Position numbers and translations under genes: made by a program
The notes under the pieces: model-generated
Databases searched by the model: none
What the model saw: the letters and a program-made list of their open reading frames with translations, nothing else
What the model was told of the DNA's origin: nothing
Assembly (NCBI GenBank): GCA_041179245.1
Contig: JBEGTT010000073.1
Location: forward strand, 1-26,815
DNA from: JBEGTT01 sp041179245
Lineage (GTDB): Bacteria; Pseudomonadota; Gammaproteobacteria; Burkholderiales; Rhodocyclaceae
Length of the DNA: 26,815 bases
Direction of reading: 5' to 3'
In this document: positions 7,845-14,604 of the stretch, one piece after another
Numbering within the stretch: the stretch's first letter is position 1
Layout: each line of letters starts with the position of its first letter

Positions 7845-8512
7845 GCAGCGATTTGAATCCTGAAGAGATTGTGCAGTTCCTACAGGAAAACCCAGCATTT
7901 TTTGCCGAACACGGCGATGTTCTTGCAGATCTTGCCATTCCTCAGTTGGATGATGGGCGGACGATTTCCTTGACCGAGCGCCAGATGCAAGCGCTGCGGA
8001 CCAAAAATCGTAAGCTGGAACATAAGTTGGCTGAGTTGATTCAATTTGGCGAAGAAAATGATTTGATTAGCGAAAAGTTGCACCGCTTGTTTGTGGGGCT
8101 AATCGCGGCTGAAACCTTCCAGACGGTGATTCATTTGCTGAATTTCCATCTGCGCGATGATTTTGCGATTCCGCATGTGGCGTTGCGTCTGTGGGCGGCA
8201 CCAACCAGTATTGACGAGTTGCCAGAGTTCGCAGCAGTAGGTGAAGAGCTACAGGTTTTTGCAGAAACATTAACCCGTCCTTATTGCGGTTCAACCTCAG
8301 GGTTCGGTACAGCGACATGGTTTGGTGAGCACGCCTCTCATATTCGTTCGCAAGCCTTGATTGCTTTACGCAACGGGGGCGGAACGATGGGGATGATTGC
8401 CTTGGGTAGCGAAGACCTACAGCGCTTTTATGCTGATATGGGCACGCTTTATTTAGAGCGTCTGGGCGAGGCGGTTTCCTCTGCACTGGCGCGAGTGACC
8501 CGACTACCGTGA
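7841..8512 (+). CDS. DUF484 family protein
   Basis: 223 residues of the DUF484 family, regularly found between dapF and xerC (position of yigA in E. coli). The N-terminus LNPEEIVQFLQENPAFFAEH is the family signature. A coiled-coil segment (about 46-75, ERQMQALRTKNRKLEHKLAE) precedes a GAF-like domain (about 85-220) ending in GMIALGSEDLQRFYADMGTL. Function is unknown; the GAF-like fold suggests small-molecule or protein sensing, which is inference. The start codon overlaps the dapF stop by 4 bp, with GGAG about 12 bp upstream inside dapF. The stop overlaps the xerC GTG. Confidence 0.92.
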   Translation: MSSDLNPEEIVQFLQENPAFFAEHGDVLADLAIPQLDDGRTISLTERQMQALRTKNRKLEHKLAELIQFGEENDLISEKLHRLFVGLIAAETFQTVIHLLNFHLRDDFAIPHVALRLWAAPTSIDELPEFAAVGEELQVFAETLTRPYCGSTSGFGTATWFGEHASHIRSQALIALRNGGGTMGMIALGSEDLQRFYADMGTLYLERLGEAVSSALARVTRLP

Positions 8513-9471
8513 GTCTTGATAAAACTCAGCCGGCCCCCTTGCTGCCGTCGCAGCTAGCTTATCTGGCTGAGTTGGCGGATCAACGCCGTTTATCGCCCCG
8601 GACGGTGAGTAGCTATCACCGAGATCTTGCTGCACTCAATCAACTTGCTGCCGAAGGCGCTCAGGACCGGGGTACGCATGCCCACCTTGGGCAGTCAGTT
8701 GAACAGCTGCTAACCTTCCATATCCGTCGATTTGTCGCTCAGTTGCATGGGCGCGGCTTATCCGGTCGGTCGCTGGCGCGAACACTGTCAGCCTGGCGGG
8801 GTTATTACGGCTGGTTGGGCCGGCAAGGAAAAATCCAGTCCAATCCGTGCGCCGACTTACGCCCGCCAAGGTCGCCTAAGCATTTACCGAATACTTTGTC
8901 CGTTGACCAAACCATGCAACTCCTTGATTCGCCCACGAATGAAGAGTCTGCAGATAGCCGTTTGACCTGTCGGGATCAGGCTATTTTTGAGTTGTTGTAT
9001 TCTTCAGGTCTTCGTTTGAGCGAGTTAGCGAGCCTTGATGTGGATGCGCTCAAGAGCATCTTGGAGGAATCCGAAGTTCGGGTCACGGGAAAGCGGGGGA
9101 AAATGCGCATTGTTCCGGTGGGGCGTAAAGCTCAGGAAGCCTTGGTCCTGTGGTCAGAGGTTCGCTATGAGTTTGCTGCGGATGAAGAAATCGCACTGTT
9201 TGTGAGTCGTCGGGGAAATCGCTTATCAACCCGGATGATTCAGGAAAGTTTGCGGCAGTGGGCTATCCGCCATGGTTCTGAAACCCATGTGCACCCGCAT
9301 ATGTTGCGCCACTCGTTCGCATCGCATGTACTGCAATCGTCAGGAGATTTACGGGCTGTTCAGGAAATGCTGGGGCACGCCAGTATTGCGTCAACCCAGA
9401 TTTACACCCATCTCGATTTCCAACATTTGGCGCAGGTTTATGACAAGGCTCACCCACGGGCAAAGCGTTAA
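8509..9471 (+). CDS. xerC: Tyrosine recombinase XerC
   Basis: Site-specific recombinase that, with XerD, resolves chromosome dimers at dif. 320 residues from GTG 8509, overlapping the DUF484 stop by 4 bp. The SAM-like N-terminal core-binding domain covers about 10-115 and the catalytic domain about 130-315. Catalytic residues visible: Arg 169 (SSGLRLSE), Lys 195 (TGKRGKMR), His 264 and Arg 267 (HPHMLRHSFASH), His 290 (MLGHASI) and nucleophile Tyr 299 (TQIYTHLDFQHLAQVY). The C-terminal DFQHLAQVYDKAHPRAKR is diagnostic of XerC rather than XerD or a phage integrase, and the operon position agrees. Confidence 0.96.
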   Translation: MSLDKTQPAPLLPSQLAYLAELADQRRLSPRTVSSYHRDLAALNQLAAEGAQDRGTHAHLGQSVEQLLTFHIRRFVAQLHGRGLSGRSLARTLSAWRGYYGWLGRQGKIQSNPCADLRPPRSPKHLPNTLSVDQTMQLLDSPTNEESADSRLTCRDQAIFELLYSSGLRLSELASLDVDALKSILEESEVRVTGKRGKMRIVPVGRKAQEALVLWSEVRYEFAADEEIALFVSRRGNRLSTRMIQESLRQWAIRHGSETHVHPHMLRHSFASHVLQSSGDLRAVQEMLGHASIASTQIYTHLDFQHLAQVYDKAHPRAKR

Positions 9472-9497
9472 CGAAGCTGCGACAATCTGCCACAGTT

Positions 9498-9511
9498 TTG
9501 ACCTGTATCAA
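9498..9511. promoter_or_regulatory. FNR/Anr-like box upstream of DUF3149 gene
   Basis: TTGACCTGTATCAA matches the FNR/Anr consensus TTGAT-N4-ATCAA at 9 of 10 defined positions. It lies about 60 bp before the ATG at 9571, where an activator site would be expected. The match is by eye, with no binding evidence. Confidence 0.4.
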
Positions 9512-9570
9512 CTTGTAAGAGCGTGTATTAGCAGAAACTAAACCAGTTATTAGTCTAAACGGAGAGAAAA

Positions 9571-9714
9571 ATGCAAGCTTGGGTAGACCTATTTTCAACG
9601 GATTACGGTGTAATGAGCGTGATTGTTATTGCTGGCGTTCTCGTGATGTCAGTTTATTTTGCGAAGCTGTTCAAGCAAAAGATGGAAGAAGAAGAGCGCG
9701 CCCTGAAGAAATAA
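9571..9714 (+). CDS. DUF3149 single-pass membrane micro-protein
   Basis: A 47-residue ORF with a strong ribosome site (GGAGAGAAAA directly before the ATG). MQAWVDLFSTDYGVMS is followed by a hydrophobic helix (about 14-31, MSVIVIAGVLVMSVYF) and a charged tail FKQKMEEEERALKK. This matches the DUF3149 pattern, a short betaproteobacterial family of unknown function beginning 'xAWxxLFSTDxG'. It is predicted to be a single-span inner-membrane peptide with a cytoplasmic charged C-terminus. It is a separate transcription unit, 99 bp after xerC, ended by the terminator at 9750-9791, with an FNR-like box upstream. A role in respiratory adaptation is speculative. Confidence 0.8.
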   Translation: MQAWVDLFSTDYGVMSVIVIAGVLVMSVYFAKLFKQKMEEEERALKK

Positions 9715-9749
9715 TTCAAGCGCTATTTGCTGCGGAAATCGCGGCAAAC

Positions 9750-9791
9750 AAAAATGCCCGCCAAGGTTGTTATCTTAAGGCGGGCATTTTT
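9750..9791. terminator. Bidirectional rho-independent terminator
   Basis: AAAAATGCCCGCC (9750-9762) and GGCGGGCATTTTT (9779-9791) form a 13-bp perfect stem with a 16-nt loop, with A and T tracts at the two ends. It separates the DUF3149 gene from the convergent PEBP gene and can serve both. Confidence 0.9.
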
Positions 9792-9809
9792 TATAGGTGA
9801 AATACGGGA

Positions 9810-10385
9810 CTACTGCGTGGGACGGCTGAAGCGAGCGGTCAAGCTAGCTTTGCCCAAACGGTTGGCATTAATCATATAACCAATCAAAGCAGCCGTTGCA
9901 TCCGCCGGCAATTCAAGTCTTTCAACCTTCAACGCATGGACGGTGAATACATAGCGGTGGGGTTTGTCGCCCGGAGGTGGGCAGGCTCCGCCATACGCGC
10001 TTGTTCCAAAATCGGTGCGCCCCTGAACGGACCCGGTTGGCAAGCTTGTGCTATCAGCAATACCGGCATTTTCGGGGACGGTGCGAGTGTTGCCCGGAAT
10101 GTTATAGACCACCCAGTGCCACCAGCCCGAACCGGTCGGCGCATCGGGATCATAGGCAGTAATAGCAAAACTCTTGGTGCCAGCGGGGGCGTTTTGCCAG
10201 CTGATTTCAGGAGAAATATTGCGACCATAACAACCGAACCCGTTATAAACCTGATCGATACTCAGATTTTGATTGGGGCTAATGGTATTGCTGGTGACAG
10301 TAAAAGAGGCTGCTTGGGCGGGGGTTGTCGCCACTAAGGCAGCTAGACTCAGGCTTGCAAGTGTCAGGTTGCGTGAGAGTTTCAT
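9810..10385 (-). CDS. Secreted YbhB/YbcL family PEBP (Raf-kinase-inhibitor-like) protein
   Basis: 191 residues. A Sec signal peptide is clear: MKLSRN, hydrophobic LTLASLSLAALVATT, cleavage after PAQA near residue 25. The mature domain has the phosphatidylethanolamine-binding-protein motifs: ISPEISWQNAPAGTKSFAI, AYDPDAPTGSGWWHWVVYNI, and GGACPPPGDKPHRYVFTVHAL with the conserved His. Bacterial members are periplasmic and of uncertain function. It is convergent with the DUF3149 gene and divergent from uvrA. Confidence 0.9.
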   Translation of the reverse strand: MKLSRNLTLASLSLAALVATTPAQAASFTVTSNTISPNQNLSIDQVYNGFGCYGRNISPEISWQNAPAGTKSFAITAYDPDAPTGSGWWHWVVYNIPGNTRTVPENAGIADSTSLPTGSVQGRTDFGTSAYGGACPPPGDKPHRYVFTVHALKVERLELPADATAALIGYMINANRLGKASLTARFSRPTQ

Positions 10386-10562
10386 GGCGTAATCTCCAAA
10401 ACATTCAGACTGCGTATCTTACAGGACACCCCTCTTTGCTGGCGTAGAGAATCCTTTCCAAATGTGAGCAGGGCTTACGCGTGCTTACACGCTTACAGAT
10501 TCGGGTGCTTTTGCGTATATTCGACGCCTTCCCCAAATTGGCCTTGCCCGCTACCTTCCCCT
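10386..10562. promoter_or_regulatory. Divergent promoter region of PEBP gene and uvrA with GCTTAC repeats
   Basis: This 177-bp interval must hold promoters for both flanking genes. Three direct copies of GCTTAC occur at 10473-10478, 10483-10488 and 10491-10496. A CTG-N9-CAG element at 10410-10424 resembles a LexA box but is one base too short. No strong Shine-Dalgarno sequence precedes the uvrA ATG; the leader just upstream is pyrimidine-rich. Confidence 0.35.
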
Positions 10563-13400
10563 ATGGAAACCATCCGCATTCGGGGTGCTCGCACCCACAA
10601 TCTGAAAAATATCAGCCTCGATTTACCCCGTAATCAGCTCATCGTGATTACCGGCTTGTCTGGCTCAGGTAAGTCCTCACTTGCGTTTGATACCTTGTAT
10701 GCGGAAGGGCAGCGGCGCTATGTGGAAAGTCTTTCCGCTTACGCTCGTCAGTTTTTGCAGTTGATGGAAAAGCCGGATGTCGATTTGATTGAAGGTTTGT
10801 CCCCTGCCATTTCGATTGAGCAAAAAGCGACCAGCCATAACCCGCGCTCGACGGTGGGGACAGTGACGGAAATTCACGATTACCTGCGCCTGTTGTTTGC
10901 CCGCGCGGGTACGCCCCATTGCCCGGAACACGGCCAGCCCCTGGCGGCACAAACGGTTTCGCAGATGGTCGATCACGTTCTGGCCTTGCCTGCCGAAACC
11001 AAGTTGATGATTCTGGCCCCGGTGGTGAGTGGTCGCAAAGGCGAACAGATCGATTTATTTACCGAGCTGCGAGCCCAAGGGTTTGCTCGGGTGCGGGTGG
11101 ATGGCGAAATTTACGAAATCGACGCGGTCCCTAAGCTGACGAAGTCGCATAAACACACGGTGGATGTGGTGGTCGATCGACTCAAAGTCCGTGATGACAT
11201 GCGTCAGCGCTTGGCCGAATCCTTTGAAACAGCCCTGCGCCATGCCGATGGCCGGGCAATTGCACTGGAAATGGATACTGCTGAAGAGCATCTGTTTTCC
11301 GCCAAATTTGCCTGCCCGGTGTGTAGCTATTCCTTGCAGGAATTGGAACCGCGCCTCTTTTCTTTTAATAATCCCGCTGGCGCGTGCCCGAAATGTGACG
11401 GCTTGGGCGTGATCCAGTTTTTTGACCCCAAGCGGGTGGTCAGTCAGCCGCATTTGTCTTTGGCTTCCGGCGCGATCAAAGGGTGGGATAAAAAGAGTTC
11501 TTTCTATTTTCAAATTCTGCAGTCGCTGGCTCTGCATTACAGTTTTGAGGTGGATACGCCCTACTGTGACCTTCCCGCAGAAGCGCAACAGGCCATTCTG
11601 TTTGGCTCCGGGCGCGATGTCATCAGCTTTCAGTACCTGAACGAGCGCGGTAAGTTGGTCATGCGCGAACACACCTTTGAAGGCGTGTTGCCGAATCTGG
11701 AGCGGCGCTACAAAGAAAGTGATTCCTCTTCGGTGCGCGAAGAGCTGTCACGTTACATCAGCAATTCCACCTGCCCGACCTGTGACGGCGCGCGCCTGAA
11801 AACCGAAGCCCGTCATGTGCGGGTTGGTTCGCTGACCTTGCATGCCATCAGTCGTTTGCCATTGCGTGAAGCGCGGGATTATTTCAACTGCCTGCAACTG
11901 GACGGCCATCGGGCGCAGGTCGCGGAACGCATCCTCAAGGAAATCACCAGCCGTTTGCAGTTTTTGATCAACGTTGGGCTGGACTACCTGTCGTTGGATC
12001 GCTCTGCAGATACGCTTTCCGGTGGTGAGGCGCAGCGTATCCGCTTGGCCTCCCAAATTGGTTCGGGTTTGACCGGTGTGATGTATGTGCTGGATGAGCC
12101 TTCCATCGGCCTGCATCAGCGGGATAACGATCGTCTGCTGGCTACCCTGCGGCAACTGCGTGACATTGGTAATACGGTGATTGTGGTCGAACACGACGAA
12201 GACGCCATTCGTACTGCGGACTACGTGCTGGATATTGGCCCCGGCGCGGGCATTCACGGTGGCGAGATTGTCGCCCAAGGTACGCCCGAAGCGGTGGCTG
12301 CTAACTCGGCCTCATTAACCGGCGCTTATCTTTCTGGTTTGCGCGAAATTGCCATGCCGGCCAAGCGTCGGCCGGTGAATCCTGAAAAGACTTTAAAGAT
12401 TCTGGGCGCCAGCGGTAACAACCTGAAAAAGGTGGACTTGGAACTGCCCGTTGGGCTGATGACCTGCATCACAGGCGTATCCGGTTCCGGAAAATCAACG
12501 CTGATTAACGACACTTTGTATGCCGCTGCCGCTCGCCATTTGTACGGCTCCAGCGCTGAACCTGCTCCGCACGAAGGCATCGAAGGGCTAGATCATTTTG
12601 ACAAGGTGATTAACGTCGACCAAGCGCCGATTGGCCGTACACCCCGCTCAAATCCTGCGACCTATACCGGTTTGCTGACTCCGATTCGCGATTTGTTCGC
12701 CGGTGTACCGGAATCGCGGGTACGGGGTTACGGGCCTGGCCGTTTCTCGTTCAATGTCAAAGGTGGCCGTTGCGAAGCATGCCAAGGCGACGGCATGATT
12801 AAAGTCGAAATGCACTTTTTGCCGGATGTTTATGTCCCGTGCGACGTTTGCCATGGCAAACGCTACAACCGAGAAACGCTGGAAATCCAATACAAAGGCA
12901 AAAACATCCATGATGTTTTGGGGATGACCGTTGAATTGGCTCGGGAGTTTTTTGATGCCGTGCCGGTGGTAGCGCGTAAATTACAAACACTGGTCGATGT
13001 GGGCTTGAGTTACATCACCCTCGGACAAAGCGCGACCACGTTATCTGGCGGCGAAGCGCAACGAGTGAAATTGGCGCTGGAACTGTCTAAGCGCGACACA
13101 GGCCGTACACTTTATATTCTCGATGAGCCAACCACCGGCCTGCACTTCGCCGACATTGAGCTGCTGCTCACGGTTTTGCAACGATTGGCGACCAATGGCA
13201 ACACCGTGGTGGTCATCGAACATAATCTGGATGTGATTAAAACAGCCGACTGGTTGATTGATTTGGGGCCAGAGGGGGGCGCTGGCGGCGGGCGGATTTT
13301 GATGAGTGGTACGCCAGAAGAAATAGCAAACTGCCCGCAGAGTCACACGGGCAAGTTCCTCAAACCGCTCCTAGCGAAGCGGCTAAGTAAAGCAAAGTAA
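10563..13400 (+). CDS. uvrA: Excinuclease ABC subunit A
   Basis: Damage-recognition ATPase of nucleotide excision repair. 945 residues from ATG 10563, chosen because METIRIRGARTHNLKNISLD is the family N-terminus and E. coli UvrA is 940; a frame extension to 10464 is unconserved. Visible in order: Walker A TGLSGSGKSS, the UvrB-interaction region, first zinc module CPVCSYS...CPKCDGLG, ABC signature LSGGEAQRIRLASQIGSGL, Walker B MYVLDEPSIGLHQRD; second Walker A TGVSGSGKSTLIND, zinc module CEACQGDGM...CDVCHGKRYN, signature LSGGEAQRVKLALEL and Walker B YILDEPTTGLHFAD. All nucleotide-binding and zinc residues appear intact. It stands alone; no clear SOS box or Shine-Dalgarno site is seen. Confidence 0.97.
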   Translation: METIRIRGARTHNLKNISLDLPRNQLIVITGLSGSGKSSLAFDTLYAEGQRRYVESLSAYARQFLQLMEKPDVDLIEGLSPAISIEQKATSHNPRSTVGTVTEIHDYLRLLFARAGTPHCPEHGQPLAAQTVSQMVDHVLALPAETKLMILAPVVSGRKGEQIDLFTELRAQGFARVRVDGEIYEIDAVPKLTKSHKHTVDVVVDRLKVRDDMRQRLAESFETALRHADGRAIALEMDTAEEHLFSAKFACPVCSYSLQELEPRLFSFNNPAGACPKCDGLGVIQFFDPKRVVSQPHLSLASGAIKGWDKKSSFYFQILQSLALHYSFEVDTPYCDLPAEAQQAILFGSGRDVISFQYLNERGKLVMREHTFEGVLPNLERRYKESDSSSVREELSRYISNSTCPTCDGARLKTEARHVRVGSLTLHAISRLPLREARDYFNCLQLDGHRAQVAERILKEITSRLQFLINVGLDYLSLDRSADTLSGGEAQRIRLASQIGSGLTGVMYVLDEPSIGLHQRDNDRLLATLRQLRDIGNTVIVVEHDEDAIRTADYVLDIGPGAGIHGGEIVAQGTPEAVAANSASLTGAYLSGLREIAMPAKRRPVNPEKTLKILGASGNNLKKVDLELPVGLMTCITGVSGSGKSTLINDTLYAAAARHLYGSSAEPAPHEGIEGLDHFDKVINVDQAPIGRTPRSNPATYTGLLTPIRDLFAGVPESRVRGYGPGRFSFNVKGGRCEACQGDGMIKVEMHFLPDVYVPCDVCHGKRYNRETLEIQYKGKNIHDVLGMTVELAREFFDAVPVVARKLQTLVDVGLSYITLGQSATTLSGGEAQRVKLALELSKRDTGRTLYILDEPTTGLHFADIELLLTVLQRLATNGNTVVVIEHNLDVIKTADWLIDLGPEGGAGGGRILMSGTPEEIANCPQSHTGKFLKPLLAKRLSKAK

Positions 13401-13412
13401 GCGTGCGCTTAC
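13397..13412. terminator. Hairpin at convergent uvrA / DUF2892 ends
   Basis: GTAAGC-GTGC-GCTTAC can fold as a 6-bp stem with a tetraloop, overlapping the uvrA stop codon and lying in the 20-bp gap between two convergent genes. There is no T tract, so it may be a weak terminator or a protein-binding site. Confidence 0.3.
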
Positions 13413-13420
13413 TGTTGAAA

Positions 13421-13615
13421 TTAGTCTTTGTTCATCGGGCAGGTGTTCATTCCCAATAACGGGTAGAGCGGGCACCAACCCATTAGGCCTGTCGCTAATG
13501 GAACGATGCCGATGAAGCCCCAAGCGGGAAGGATTCCAACGACTGTTGCACCCACTAAAATGGCACCAGCGGCGATGCGCAGGGTTTTATCGATTCCGCC
13601 AACATTCTTTTGCAT
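13421..13615 (-). CDS. DUF2892 (YgaP-like transmembrane domain) protein
   Basis: A 64-residue membrane protein. MQKNVGGIDKTLRIAAGAIL and the ending GWCPLYPLLGMNTCPMNKD are the DUF2892 signature, as in the C-terminal membrane part of the rhodanese YgaP. Two hydrophobic spans are predicted (about 12-30 and 31-48). Its function is unknown; members are often linked to sulfur or redox genes and to Crp/Fnr-family regulators, as here. A TCTGGAGAAATT-like ribosome site (GGAGAA) precedes the ATG. It lies 82 bp downstream of the Crp/Fnr gene on the same strand, with a Crp-type dyad between them. Confidence 0.9.
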   Translation of the reverse strand: MQKNVGGIDKTLRIAAGAILVGATVVGILPAWGFIGIVPLATGLMGWCPLYPLLGMNTCPMNKD

Positions 13616-13685
13616 GACAATTTCTCCAGTGATTGAGTAGTGACTAAACGTCAGCTACCAAGATAAAGGGAAGTCCGGCAAGCGT

Positions 13686-13703
13686 ATGTAACTTTAGTCA
13701 CAT
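13686..13703. promoter_or_regulatory. Crp/Fnr-family dyad operator upstream of DUF2892 gene
   Basis: ATGTAAC-TTTA-GTCACAT is an 18-bp inverted repeat with one mismatch between arms, of the TGTNAC-N4-GTNACA class bound by Crp/Fnr-family proteins. It sits 71-88 bp before the DUF2892 start and overlaps the stop codon of the regulator gene. Control of DUF2892 by the adjacent regulator is inferred. Confidence 0.5.
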
Positions 13704-14369
13704 AGCCAGTAGTTTTTCTAAGGCAATTCGATTCGTGATTTGAATCTTTTCCCGGCTTTGGGTCAGGAATCCTTGCGCGGCAAACCCTTTAAGCAAACGA
13801 CTGATGATTTCGCGAACGCTGCCTAATTCATCGGCAAGCTGTTGATGGGTCGCATGAATCGTCTCTTCATTTCGGGCCAGCAGCAATTTGGCTAAGCGCT
13901 GATCGAGTTTGGCAAAAGCGACTTCTTCGACTAATTGCATTAAGCCGCTGATACGTTCCGCAAAAAGATGAAAAACGAAGTTTCTAAATGGGGCATGACT
14001 CAGCAGAATTTCTGAAAACAAAGCGGGTGGAATCAGCAGCAGTTTGACGTCGGTTTCAGCGATACCGCGTGCGTTGTAATTGGAGCTAGCCAGCAGGCAA
14101 CTGGAAGAAATGATGCACGATCCTGATGGGGTAACCCGATACAACAACAATTCACGCCCGTTGGGCGCTAGCTTGCAGACCTTGACGTTGCCAGATAACA
14201 CCAAAGGAAAACCTTGGCAGGGAAGGCTTTCGGAAAAAATCGTCCCGCCTGCCGGGATATCGATACAGATCGCAGGGTTCAAGAGCACCTTGAACTCAGC
14301 TGGAGTCAGTGATTCCAGTGGGGGGTATAGACGGCATATATTCTCGCGATTGAGTGTATGTCCAGTCAT
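13698..14369 (-). CDS. Crp/Fnr family transcriptional regulator
   Basis: 223 residues. An N-terminal cyclic-nucleotide-binding-type beta-roll (about 18-130; LVLSGNVKVCKLAPNGRELLLYRVTPSG) is joined by a dimerisation helix to a C-terminal winged HTH (about 150-220; HATHQQLADELGSVREIISR), with recognition helix SVREIISRLLKGF. Several cysteines occur, but the spacing is not the four-Cys pattern of the Fnr iron-sulfur cluster, and the cAMP-contact residues of Crp are not evident, so the effector is unknown. It follows tRNA-Gly on the same strand by 29 bp and precedes DUF2892, a pairing common in this family. Confidence 0.92.
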   Translation of the reverse strand: MTGHTLNRENICRLYPPLESLTPAEFKVLLNPAICIDIPAGGTIFSESLPCQGFPLVLSGNVKVCKLAPNGRELLLYRVTPSGSCIISSSCLLASSNYNARGIAETDVKLLLIPPALFSEILLSHAPFRNFVFHLFAERISGLMQLVEEVAFAKLDQRLAKLLLARNEETIHATHQQLADELGSVREIISRLLKGFAAQGFLTQSREKIQITNRIALEKLLAM

Positions 14370-14398
14370 GGTAAATGCTCAGTGTGGGTGCTTCTGTG

Positions 14399-14472
14399 TG
14401 GAGCGGGCGAAGGGAATCGAACCCTCCTCATAAGCTTGGGAAGCTTAGGTAATGCCACTATACGACGCCCGC
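14399..14472 (-). tRNA. tRNA-Gly (anticodon CCC)
   Basis: On the minus strand the cloverleaf reads: acceptor GCGGGCG / CGCCCGC, D arm with GTATAGTGGCATTACC, anticodon stem TAAGC/GCTTA with loop TTCCCAA (anticodon CCC), T arm GAGGG-TTCGATT-CCCTT, discriminator T. The CCA tail is encoded (14401-14399). It closely resembles bacterial tRNA-Gly(CCC). Confidence 0.96.
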
Positions 14473-14510
14473 TTTGGTGATTTGCTAGGTGGAGCTGGTG
14501 AAGAGGTCGC

Positions 14511-14540
14511 ATTCTAAGCGCAAGGTTAGATACGCAGCAA
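14511..14540 (-). promoter_or_regulatory. Likely promoter of tRNA-Gly
   Basis: On the minus strand TTGCTG (14540-14535) and TAGAAT (14516-14511) are separated by 18 bp, about 38 bp before the tRNA 5' end. It may also drive the Crp/Fnr gene immediately downstream by readthrough. Confidence 0.5.
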
Positions 14541-14562
14541 CTATGAATGAATTACGGCGGGC

Positions 14563-14568
14563 TATAAT
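14563..14568 (+). promoter_or_regulatory. Consensus -10 element of the RNB gene
   Basis: A perfect TATAAT lies about 37 bp upstream of the preferred start codon at 14605. No good -35 hexamer is seen at the expected distance. Confidence 0.4.
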
Positions 14569-14604
14569 CGCCGGCCCTATTTAGCATTGAAAAAGCACCG
14601 ATTC

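Noticed and set aside
9810..10385. Overlapping plus-strand frames inside the PEBP gene
   Set aside because: The minus-strand protein has a clear signal peptide and family motifs; the others have none.
10410..10424. LexA-like CTG-N9-CAG upstream of uvrA
   Set aside because: The LexA box needs CTG-N10-CAG; this is one base short and its inner bases do not fit well.
11055..11672. 205-codon open frame antisense to uvrA
   Set aside because: It is a codon-bias shadow of a well-conserved gene, with no recognisable domain.
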